A DNA stretch of 16,696 bases from Dehalococcoidales bacterium (GTDB lineage: Bacteria; Chloroflexota; Dehalococcoidia; Dehalococcoidales; UBA2162): the NCBI GenBank assembly GCA_016932435.1, contig JAFGCW010000074.1, positions 1 to 16,696 on the forward strand, given 5' to 3'. Of this stretch, positions 6,765-12,679 are shown in pieces. Numbering within the stretch: the first letter of the stretch is position 1; every line of letters begins with the position of its first letter. The position numbers were made by a program, and so were the translations under genes. Below the pieces are notes generated by a model, which saw only the letters and a program-made list of their open reading frames with translations, was not told the origin of the DNA and searched no databases.

Positions 6765-7752
6765 CCTCCATTGCCAGCAAGACGAGACTTCTGATAAATT
6801 CAGTATAGGTCATTCCAACCGTGTTTGCATGAAGCGTGGCTCCTGAATCCGGTGAGATATCAGGATTGGGATTTACTTCCAGAACATATATCCTGCCCTG
6901 TCTGTCCATGCGCATATCCACCCTGGCATATCCGCGACACCCGGTGATAGTACAGGCTTTTTCAGCTATTTCAATAATCCTCTGTTTCTCGTTCTCCGTT
7001 ACCTTAGCCGGGCAGACCGGTTTCGTACCTTTATAATACTGACTCTCAGCTTCCCACTTACCGGCGTAGGTGATAATGGAAGGTAATCCGGGTGGCAGGG
7101 AAAATTCTATTTCCGATATTGCCAATACCTGTTTTCTATTATTCCCGGTCACTGTTGTATTGAACTCACGTCCGTCGATATATTCTTCAACCAGTGCTTC
7201 TCCTGTACTATATTGTTTCGTTACTTTCTGGATCTGTGTTTCCATTTCTTTACAATCGTTGACAACACTGTCTTCCGTTATACCATGACTCGCATCTTCT
7301 GAATTTGGTTTGATTATGCACGGGAATTCCAAAGAAAAGTTTGAGAGAGTTCCGGGACTCAGTAGTTGAAACCCCGGCGTACCAATCTCTCCAGCGTTAA
7401 AAAGTGACTTGGTTTCAGCTTTGTTCAATGCCAGTCTCAACGCCTGCGGAGGGCAACCGGTATATGGTAGACCGAGGTCGGTCAAAACCTGACAGATATC
7501 AGCTTCTGTTTCCGGATACCCGGGAAAACCTTCGAAAAGATTAAAAACCAGGTCCGTTTTTAATTGCCAAAGGCTTTCTCTGGCTTCCTCGAACGGCAAT
7601 GAAAGGGGAATACAAGCAACCTGGTATCCCGATTCAAGTAAAGCTCCTTTTACCGCAGATGCCTCAGTTAATACACCTTTAACAGCTTCCTCTTCACCGG
7701 TTCGGGAATAGTAGGAAGAAACAGGTTGATTATAGATAACGGTTATATGCAT
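6745..7752 (-). CDS. ATP-grasp ligase, D-Ala-D-Ala-ligase-like (second of two)
   Basis: 335 residues. The N-terminal part (1-105) is the pre-ATP-grasp domain, with DLVFNLFEGFPGYPETEADI (67-86) and LPYTGCPPQALRLALNKAETK in the arrangement of Ddl enzymes. The ATP-grasp core has FPCIIKPNSEDASHGI (143-158, Lys148 for ATP), ALVEEYIDGREFNTTVTGN (186-204) and RVDMRM/YVLEVNPNPDIS (Asp279, Glu292 and Asn294 as magnesium ligands). It should form an amide bond through an acyl phosphate. It overlaps the first ATP-grasp gene by 10 nt and the GNAT gene by 20 nt, so all three are probably coupled. Two divergent copies side by side, far from any cell-wall genes, argue against housekeeping D-Ala-D-Ala synthesis and for a special dipeptide or amino-acid conjugate. 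Confidence 0.85.
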   Translation of the reverse strand: MHITVIYNQPVSSYYSRTGEEEAVKGVLTEASAVKGALLESGYQVACIPLSLPFEEARESLWQLKTDLVFNLFEGFPGYPETEADICQVLTDLGLPYTGCPPQALRLALNKAETKSLFNAGEIGTPGFQLLSPGTLSNFSLEFPCIIKPNSEDASHGITEDSVVNDCKEMETQIQKVTKQYSTGEALVEEYIDGREFNTTVTGNNRKQVLAISEIEFSLPPGLPSIITYAGKWEAESQYYKGTKPVCPAKVTENEKQRIIEIAEKACTITGCRGYARVDMRMDRQGRIYVLEVNPNPDISPDSGATLHANTVGMTYTEFIRSLVLLAMEDDDSGS

Positions 7753-8744
7753 ATATACTGCGGATATCTACTGAGTGCCGCATTAAAGACGGAGGTTATC
7801 AGTCCCTGGTGAGTCCAGCCTAGTTTTATGGCCATAATTACCAGATCACTATAAGTTCCAAGTCCCGGCAGAGGGTTAATCTCAATAAAATAAGGAATAC
7901 CGTCTTTACTTACCCTGAAATCAATCCGGGCAAAGTCGCGACACCCGAGCACTTCAAAGATTTTCAAGCTGTTTTCTTTGATACGCAGCAACACTTCCTC
8001 ATCAAGATGAGCCGGGCATTCATAATCTACAAGTCTTTCCCAGTCTCTCTTTACTTCAAGTGAATATATGAAATTATCAGTCTTAACTCTGGGTAAAATT
8101 CTCATAATTCCCAGAACTTCCGGAGGAGAATTACCGGTTATACCAACAGTAACCTCATCACCATCTACGAACTCCTCTACCATAACAGGTTGTCGGTAAT
8201 TGACCAGCTGGTGTTGAACTTCCCGGAATGCTTCATCTCCATCGATGACAAACGATGTCGCACGTACCCCCTTACTCGAACCTTCGTATGCAGGTTTCAC
8301 TATTACCGGAAATGTCAGAGCACTCAAATCTTCCGATTTGAGTTGATCCTCGGTTTTTACCACTATCCATTTGGGAGTGGTTATGCCGGCAAGGTTCACC
8401 AGTGTCTTGGTTAACGGCTTGTCAAGGCAAATTGCCAGGCACTGCGGGTCGGAACCCGAATAAGGGACATTCAGCATTTCAAGTACCGCGGGGACCTGCG
8501 CTTCCCTGCTCCGGTAGGTACCCCTCCCTTCGGCAATGTTAAAAACGATATCGACGTTTTCATCGATAGTCTTCGTAATAAATCCCTTACCTCCGCCCAG
8601 CATTACAACCGTGTGACCCAGGTTTTCCAGAGATGCCATGATTATGTCAACGGTCTCGACTGAATCGTACTCTTCGAGTTCATCATCAGCTATTATTTCC
8701 GACCGAACAGCATCCTTAAGATCACAGGCTAACCCGATTCTCAT
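7743..8744 (-). CDS. ATP-grasp ligase, D-Ala-D-Ala-ligase-like (first of two)
   Basis: 333 residues. DIVFNIAEGRGTYRSREAQVP (65-85) and VPYSGSDPQCLAICLDKPLTK (93-113) match the N-terminal half of D-Ala-D-Ala ligases. The core has FPVIVKPAYEGSSKGV (145-160, Lys150), VMVEEFVDGDEVTVGITGN (187-205) and ARIDFRV/YFIEINPLPGLGTYSD (Asp275, Glu288 and Asn290 as magnesium ligands). The catalytic set for ATP-dependent ligation is complete. The start overlaps the end of the kamA-like gene by 23 nt. The paralogue immediately downstream differs in the loop after the ATP lysine (YEGSSKG against SEDASHG), so the two probably take different substrates or act in sequence. Confidence 0.86.
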   Translation of the reverse strand: MRIGLACDLKDAVRSEIIADDELEEYDSVETVDIIMASLENLGHTVVMLGGGKGFITKTIDENVDIVFNIAEGRGTYRSREAQVPAVLEMLNVPYSGSDPQCLAICLDKPLTKTLVNLAGITTPKWIVVKTEDQLKSEDLSALTFPVIVKPAYEGSSKGVRATSFVIDGDEAFREVQHQLVNYRQPVMVEEFVDGDEVTVGITGNSPPEVLGIMRILPRVKTDNFIYSLEVKRDWERLVDYECPAHLDEEVLLRIKENSLKIFEVLGCRDFARIDFRVSKDGIPYFIEINPLPGLGTYSDLVIMAIKLGWTHQGLITSVFNAALSRYPQYICI

Positions 8745-10065
8745 CCATATCTCCTTTTCTTACAATGACCGGGACAGGAACAGACTCCCTCTTTTCCTTT
8801 GAAATTATTACCGGACTCACTGTCTTAACGGGATGTCTACGATGACCATTCGACCGAGGATTTCGATATCGAAAGATACCACCTTCATAATTTCTTAATA
8901 TGAGTTCGTCTTTATTTCTTTTTAGTATATATGATGGTTGTAAAGGAACTTTCCCCCCACCTTCCGGTAAATCGATAACGAAAGACGGCACTGCCAGGCC
9001 GGAAGTATGACCGCGTAATCCTTCGATTATTTGCAGTCCGGTTTCTACCGGGGTACGTAAATGTTCGGTACCCTGTACCTCATCACACTGATAAAGATAA
9101 TAAGGTCGCACTTTTATTTTCAATAGACCCTGACAGAGTTTTCTCTGAACTTCAACCGAATCATTCACGCCCCGTAATAATACGGACTGGTTATTCACCG
9201 GAACTCCGCTTCTCAGTAGCATATCACATGCCGCTGCTGACTCCGGAGTGATTTCACGGTAATGATTAAAGTGAGTATTCAGCCATATCGGGCTATACTC
9301 AGACAGCATATCACATAGTTCAGAATCTATCCGTTGCGGTAAGGTTACAGGAAACCGGCTGCCGATACGGATTATTTCAACGTGATTGATCTGTCGCAGT
9401 TTTGAAATCACTTTTTCAAGATGCTGAGTCGACAGAGTTAATGGATCTCCACCCGAAAGTATAACGTCCCTTACTTCCTTATGCCTGCGCACATAATCCA
9501 GCATCGCCTCGATTTGTTCCGATGTTCGGACCCATACACCATGCCGCCACTCTCTTTTACGAGTGCAATGACGGCATAACATCGGGCACAAATTTGTCAG
9601 AACCATTAAAACACGATCCGGATATCGATGTACAAGTCCGGGTACCGCCGAATCCTTGTGCTCAGCCAGGGGATCTTCTTCACCAATATCTGATAAAGCT
9701 ATCTCTTCAAATGATGGTATTGCCTGTTTCTTAATGGGATCATTTGGATCTAGCGGATTAATTAGTGATAAATAGTATGGAGTAATTGAAAGGGGGTATT
9801 TTAAAGTAACCAGTTTGAGTTGTGTCTTCTCGTTATCGGAGAGAGGTATATATTGCGATAATTCATCTACCGTGGTAATACGGTGGCGGAATTGCCACTT
9901 CCAGTCATTCCAGGATTCGTCGAAATTAGTTAAAATTAAGTTTTTCGCGTGACTATCGACTTCAACCTGTGAAGAGATATCAGATTTTAGAGTATTACAA
10001 CTGGGAGGTTCGTCCTCTTCCTCCTTCAAATATGATCTGTTTTCGATGAACATCGTATTTTTCAT
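8722..10065 (-). CDS. kamA: Lysine 2,3-aminomutase-type radical SAM enzyme
   Basis: 447 residues. The radical SAM cluster motif CPMLCRHC gives Cys160, Cys164 and Cys167, followed by TRKREW. GGDPL lies at 205-209. The PLP site is in VIDLPEGGGK (Lys372). The two Asp residues that hold the lysine side-chain amine in lysine 2,3-aminomutase appear preserved, as Asp328 in YQCD and Asp365 in FVID. That favours lysine over glutamate as substrate, giving beta-lysine. Residues 1-50 and the basic tail after about 400 extend beyond the conserved core. A second ATG at codon 5 has a better-placed purine-rich site. The gene ends in TGA, rare among stops here, and overlaps the first ATP-grasp gene by 23 nt. 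Beta-lysine is known as the precursor of N-epsilon-acetyl-beta-lysine and of peptide antibiotics; the neighbouring ligases suggest a conjugate. Confidence 0.88.
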   Translation of the reverse strand: MKNTMFIENRSYLKEEEDEPPSCNTLKSDISSQVEVDSHAKNLILTNFDESWNDWKWQFRHRITTVDELSQYIPLSDNEKTQLKLVTLKYPLSITPYYLSLINPLDPNDPIKKQAIPSFEEIALSDIGEEDPLAEHKDSAVPGLVHRYPDRVLMVLTNLCPMLCRHCTRKREWRHGVWVRTSEQIEAMLDYVRRHKEVRDVILSGGDPLTLSTQHLEKVISKLRQINHVEIIRIGSRFPVTLPQRIDSELCDMLSEYSPIWLNTHFNHYREITPESAAACDMLLRSGVPVNNQSVLLRGVNDSVEVQRKLCQGLLKIKVRPYYLYQCDEVQGTEHLRTPVETGLQIIEGLRGHTSGLAVPSFVIDLPEGGGKVPLQPSYILKRNKDELILRNYEGGIFRYRNPRSNGHRRHPVKTVSPVIISKEKRESVPVPVIVRKGDMDENRVSL

Positions 10066-10082
10066 CTCTTAGTGATTTACCC

Positions 10083-10454
10083 CTATCCTTTCTCGTTTTT
10101 TCTTAGATTTTCAGTATTTTGAATTGACGTTTTTTTTCCGGTTTTCGGTGATCTCCGGTCAGCAGCATAGGCTTTACCGGCTTTATCGATATACCCTTCA
10201 AACAGGATCATTTTAGAGTTCTTGTCAAGATCACTTTTTGTTTTTATCATTACGGGTTTGGTTTCTGATTCATTTATCCCGAAGATACTAAAACGTCTGA
10301 CCTGCTTTTCCCCTACTACACCTTCATACTCAACACATCGTAGAGCCTTCAAATATGAATCCGATAACATAAATCTCTTTTTCATATATTCCTGAATCGA
10401 CTTTGGTAATCGTTTGGCTTCATTGTGATGTGGCAGGTGCAAATGCATCCCCAT
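10083..10454 (-). CDS. Unknown basic 123-residue protein upstream of kamA
   Basis: 123 residues from ATG at 10454, after AAGGA about 9 nt upstream. An alternative ATG is two codons later. I recognise no family. It is strongly basic towards the C terminus, which is lysine-rich and looks disordered (from about residue 98). The middle (residues 28-55) has a compact YLKALRCVEYEGVVGEKQVR segment and then KPVMIKTKSDLDKNSKMILF, which could be a small beta-rich domain. There are no signal peptide or membrane segments. It ends 17 nt before the kamA-like gene on the same strand. Its place in the operon is clear but its role is not. Confidence 0.65.
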   Translation of the reverse strand: MGMHLHLPHHNEAKRLPKSIQEYMKKRFMLSDSYLKALRCVEYEGVVGEKQVRRFSIFGINESETKPVMIKTKSDLDKNSKMILFEGYIDKAGKAYAADRRSPKTGKKTSIQNTENLRKNEKG

Positions 10455-10548
10455 ATATGGTTGTCCTTTTCTTCTAAAACGCTCTATACCTGGTAAAAAC
10501 AGAGATCAAAGCCGATCCAAGTGCCTAATTGATGCTTTTACAGCAGAT

Positions 10549-10695
10549 TCATCCTTTTTTTGACAACTCCGGATGTTTCCATTCAACATGTTTCTTCATA
10601 TCGGATTCTTCTGTGGTAGTATAGGAGCATCCCTCGGCAGGGCACTGCTGTACTGTTGTTACCGGTTTTTCCTTCTTCTTAAAGAAATTCATCAT
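10549..10695 (-). CDS. 48-residue C2H2 zinc-finger-like small protein
   Basis: ATG at 10695 (or the adjacent ATG at 10692) follows an excellent ribosome site, AAGAGGAGAA. The gene ends in TGA at 10551-10549 and encodes 48 residues. The centre is CPAEGCSYTTTEESDMKKH followed by VEWKHPEL, spaced C-x4-C-x12-H-x4-H, close to a classical C2H2 finger, with a lysine-rich start (FFKKKEKP) and end. Such free-standing single fingers are common in archaea and less so in bacteria. It begins 8 nt after the zinc-ribbon gene, so the two are surely co-transcribed. It may bind nucleic acid or protein. Confidence 0.72.
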   Translation of the reverse strand: MMNFFKKKEKPVTTVQQCPAEGCSYTTTEESDMKKHVEWKHPELSKKG

Positions 10696-10703
10696 TTCTC
10701 CTC

Positions 10704-10925
10704 TTAAGAATTATTATTACTTAAATCGGTCGATACAGATGCTAGTTCTTCTGCAAGAATCCTGTCCCTTTTTGAATACATGATGTATCCGCATTGTAGG
10801 CACCAGCCTGTTGAGTCATCCTGTTGTCCGGCAAGACTTCCACTGCTGCCATCAAAAAAAATATTCCCGTTGCACTTTGGACACCGTACATTGCTATAAC
10901 CTTTTTTCACCGTATGATTTTCCAC
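10704..10925 (-). CDS. Small zinc-ribbon protein
   Basis: 73 residues if read from GTG at 10925. A second GTG at 10910 (68 residues) has the better-looking AAGGTGG site about 11 nt upstream, so the start is uncertain. Two CxxC knuckles are visible, RCPKC (Cys15, Cys18) and WCLQC (Cys42, Cys45), 23 residues apart, with small polar residues between: a zinc ribbon. An acidic/polar tail (from residue 55) follows. It is the first gene of the leftward operon that leads to kamA. Likely roles are nucleic-acid or protein binding. Confidence 0.7.
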   Translation of the reverse strand: MENHTVKKGYSNVRCPKCNGNIFFDGSSGSLAGQQDDSTGWCLQCGYIMYSKRDRILAEELASVSTDLSNNNS

Positions 10926-10996
10926 CTTTTACTATATTTATATCTAGGTAATCTTGTTAAATAAGTATCTAATCAACTCACTAACCAGGTTTACCA

Positions 10997-11025
10997 TTGA
11001 CAACTTACTTGATTTCTAGTAATAT
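10997..11025 (+). promoter_or_regulatory. Sigma70-type promoter for the winged-helix regulator
   Basis: TTGACA (10997-11002, perfect), a 17-nt spacer, and TAATAT (11020-11025, 4 of 6). It points right towards the regulator gene, whose start codon is about 120 nt beyond the expected transcription start. A TTCTAGTA half-site (11014-11021) overlaps the spacer and -10 box, suggesting self-regulation. Confidence 0.6.
11014..11021 (+). promoter_or_regulatory. Operator half-site TTCTAGTA overlapping the plus-strand -10 box
   Basis: The octamer is identical to one arm of the full inverted repeat at 11056-11077, about 50 bp to the right. Its position over the promoter makes it a plausible secondary binding site for the same regulator. 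Confidence 0.4.
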
Positions 11026-11055
11026 ATTTCCTGTAGTTATCTTTTAGATATATAA

Positions 11056-11077
11056 TACTAGAAATATGCTTCTAGTA
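11056..11077. promoter_or_regulatory. Inverted-repeat operator TACTAGAA-N6-TTCTAGTA
   Basis: Perfect 8-bp arms (11056-11063 and 11070-11077) around ATATGC. It lies between two facing promoters, immediately downstream of the minus-strand -10 box, the typical place for a roadblock operator. Arm size and spacing suit a winged-helix dimer. The adjacent regulator gene is the obvious candidate binder. Confidence 0.55.
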
Positions 11078-11089
11078 ATCTTTAACAGG

Positions 11090-11117
11090 ATTATACAACA
11101 CATACAGGATTTGTCAA
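11090..11117 (-). promoter_or_regulatory. Consensus sigma70 promoter for the leftward zinc-ribbon/kamA operon
   Basis: On the minus strand, TTGACA (11117-11112), a 16-nt spacer and TATAAT (11095-11090): both hexamers are perfect. Transcription should start near 11083 and run left through the inverted repeat, giving a leader of roughly 160 nt before the zinc-ribbon gene. Confidence 0.7.
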
Positions 11118-11152
11118 GAGTTTTTTGGATATTTTTTAAGGAGGAACGGTAT

Positions 11153-11449
11153 ATGTCTGATTGGACATTCGTAACGAATCACGCACTTGTGCTTGCCTCA
11201 ATAGCGAAACAAGGGGATCAGACGGCTAGAGAGATAGGAGACGGCGTCGGTGTGACCGAGCGTACTGCCCATAAAATAATACTCGATCTCGAACGGGACG
11301 GATATATTACTAAGACTAAAGTAGGGGTTAAGAATAAATACAGGATACACCCGGCTCTTCCGATTAAATCCACTGATGGAGAAGTGGGTGAATTACTGAC
11401 AATCCTGGGTTGGAAACGTAGAACCAGGCAGAAATCGAAAACCCTATAA
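11153..11449 (+). CDS. Winged helix-turn-helix transcriptional regulator
   Basis: 98 residues starting at ATG 11153, which follows AAGGAGGAA. An in-frame ATG at 11066 would add 29 residues but has no ribosome site and falls inside the operator, so it is rejected. WTFVTNHALVLASIAKQG (4-21) followed by TAREIGDGVGVTERTAHKII (25-44) is the helix-turn-helix, and LERDGYITKTKVGVKNKYRI (about 47-66) is the wing, as in small MarR/ArsR-like regulators. The conserved WTFxTNHAxVL opening marks a one-domain family common in Chloroflexota and Actinobacteria (recalled, not checked). No metal or ligand domain is present. It is transcribed away from the kamA operon, with a shared regulatory region and a matching inverted repeat, so local regulation is likely. 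Confidence 0.85.
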   Translation: MSDWTFVTNHALVLASIAKQGDQTAREIGDGVGVTERTAHKIILDLERDGYITKTKVGVKNKYRIHPALPIKSTDGEVGELLTILGWKRRTRQKSKTL

Positions 11450-11484
11450 TTTTTCCTGGTTATCCACCATCTTGTCAGTCCAGG

Positions 11485-12414
11485 CTATCCATAGCGTCTT
11501 TCAATTCTTTCAAGCTGGTCACGGGCGCGAGTATAAAAGAAATCAGCCAGACGAGGTCGGCTTTTTTTAGTACGCATTCCCATAACGGTCCTGTAAAGCA
11601 CGAACAGGTCTACCCCATACAGGTCATTATCGCTCAATTGTACCGTTTCTCGATATCCTTCCAGTATATATTCATAAGCCAGCGGCCTTTTTCGTCCGTC
11701 GAATAACAGGCAGGTTGCCAGGTCCACCAGACGATTGCAGCCTCGTATCTCCCCGAAATCGATCATTCCGGCGTATTTTCCGTTGTGGTATAAAATCTGA
11801 GAGGTATCGAAATCTCCATGGATGAGAACAGAGTTTTCCGTATCGGTTATGCGACCTGCCTTCTCAACCAGTTCGGAGATTCGAGTTATTTCCGTATCTG
11901 AGAAATCGAATTGATGCAAAATTTCAAGACCATCCACCAGTCCATCATTGAAAAACTCTCTGAAAGTAGTATTCACTCCTTTCAACACATGATAGGAATT
12001 ACGGTCGATCCAGCCGAAACCATCGACAGGTACTTCATGTACAAGAGTAATCTGTCGACCGGCTTCATTCAGTATCTCACGTGCGTTTTTAGACGGCCAT
12101 TCATCCTGGGCAGGTACACCGGGTATTTCACCCGTAATCATAATGGAGAGGCCTGTTTCTTCATTTCGGTGCTCCCAGGCGATTACGCGAGGTACAATCA
12201 CACCTTTTTCCAGAAGTATATTATGGAAAAGTGCTTCGGCAGCAAAGCTGGCATCTTCCGGTAAAAAGCGGATATAAAATGTTTCGGTTCTCGTCATTAT
12301 ACGGAACACATAGGTTGACTGTCCTTTTTGAGTCCGTTCAACGCTGACGATATTGTTCAGGTATTTTCCGGCAATCGTCTCAACTGTTTTTAATTCAGGT
12401 GCAGGATTCTTCAA
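11485..12414 (-). CDS. Aminoglycoside-phosphotransferase-fold kinase (APH family)
   Basis: 309 residues starting at TTG (12414), with AAAGGAG 8 nt before it. The N-lobe has GQSTYVFRIMTRTETFYIRFLP (31-52), where Arg stands in the usual Lys position. The C-lobe has VLIHGDFDTSQILYHNGKY (196-214) and GMIDFGEIRG (216-225): catalytic Asp201 and metal-binding Asp219. The Asn normally found in HGDxxxxN is Gln206, a conservative change that may be a subgroup trait. It phosphorylates a small-molecule hydroxyl; members include aminoglycoside, macrolide and homoserine/choline kinases. The substrate cannot be told here. It is preceded by its own promoter, a 21-codon leader ORF and an intrinsic terminator, which favours a drug-inducible role. 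The closest resistance parallel is ribosome-dependent attenuation. Confidence 0.85.
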   Translation of the reverse strand: MKNPAPELKTVETIAGKYLNNIVSVERTQKGQSTYVFRIMTRTETFYIRFLPEDASFAAEALFHNILLEKGVIVPRVIAWEHRNEETGLSIMITGEIPGVPAQDEWPSKNAREILNEAGRQITLVHEVPVDGFGWIDRNSYHVLKGVNTTFREFFNDGLVDGLEILHQFDFSDTEITRISELVEKAGRITDTENSVLIHGDFDTSQILYHNGKYAGMIDFGEIRGCNRLVDLATCLLFDGRKRPLAYEYILEGYRETVQLSDNDLYGVDLFVLYRTVMGMRTKKSRPRLADFFYTRARDQLERIERRYG

Positions 12415-12455
12415 AAGTTAGACTCCTTTTACTCACACCTCGACCAGACCCCGCT

Positions 12456-12484
12456 AAAAAGAAAAACCACTCCCGGCGGAGTGG
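12456..12484 (-). terminator. Intrinsic terminator between leader ORF and kinase gene (attenuator)
   Basis: On the minus strand CCACTCC (12484-12478), loop GCCG and GGAGTGG (12473-12467) form a perfect 7-bp stem, extendable by one G-U and one A-U pair into the following U-tract TTTTTCTTTTT (12466-12456). It lies after the leader ORF stop and about 40 nt before the kinase start. The CAGAC (12496-12492) and GTCTG (12449-12445) pair encloses it. A full terminator inside a 5' leader implies conditional read-through. Confidence 0.75.
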
Positions 12485-12510
12485 CTACAAAGTCTGCAAA
12501 TTAGAAAAGA

Positions 12511-12576
12511 CTATATATACATCAACCAGGCAAGGTGTGATACTGTGTATTTTGTAAATACTATTTTTTTCTCCAT
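12511..12576 (-). CDS. 21-codon leader peptide ORF upstream of the kinase gene
   Basis: ATG at 12576 follows GGGAGGTG with 7 nt spacing, one of the strongest ribosome sites in the window. The ORF ends at TAG 12513-12511. The peptide begins MEKKIVFTKYTVSHL and ends AWLMYI, basic first and hydrophobic later. It ends 27 nt before the terminator stem. The codons for Ser-His-Leu carry the switch segment. Its position between promoter and terminator suggests a stalling leader rather than a product with its own function. A RiPP-like precursor is less likely, because no leader/core or export signature is seen. Confidence 0.6.
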   Translation of the reverse strand: MEKKIVFTKYTVSHLAWLMYI

Positions 12577-12635
12577 TCTTCACACCTCCCTGCTTTATTT
12601 AGCCTTCTCTGACTGCTATTTTCGAGTTTCTATCT

Positions 12636-12664
12636 TTTATACCATCAGGAGTAAACCGAGTCAA
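12636..12664 (-). promoter_or_regulatory. Sigma70-type promoter for the leader ORF and kinase gene
   Basis: On the minus strand TTGACT (12664-12659), a 17-nt spacer and TATAAA (12641-12636), each 5 of 6 matches. It begins just after the stop of the upstream beta-lactamase-fold gene, so the kinase has its own promoter. Expected start is near 12629, about 50 nt before the leader ORF. Confidence 0.65.
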
Positions 12665-12679
12665 TAACCTGTCTGTCTG

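Larger units (their letters stand above)
12433..12587 (-). promoter_or_regulatory. Three-segment RNA switch: two AGGTGTGA copies and one complementary TCACACCT
   Basis: On the transcribed minus strand, AGGTGTGA occurs in the leader ribosome site (12587-12580) and again 2 nt before the ribosome site of the kinase gene (12440-12433). The complement TCACACCT lies inside the leader ORF (12540-12533, codons Ser-His-Leu). It can pair with either copy but not both, each helix being 8 bp plus a possible wobble. Translation of the leader would decide which pairing forms. Confidence 0.55.

Noticed and set aside
8722..8724. kamA stop TGA as a second recoded codon
   Set aside because: Read-through would add one residue before TAA, there is no family sequence beyond, and the protein is already full length.
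11066..11152. N-terminal extension of the winged-helix regulator from an ATG at 11066
   Set aside because: No ribosome site there, the start lies inside the inverted repeat, and the ATG at 11153 follows AAGGAGGAA and begins the conserved domain.
11451..11486. CCTGG/CCAGG pair between the convergent regulator and kinase genes as a terminator
   Set aside because: Only 5 bp with a 20-nt loop and no U-tract after it on either strand.
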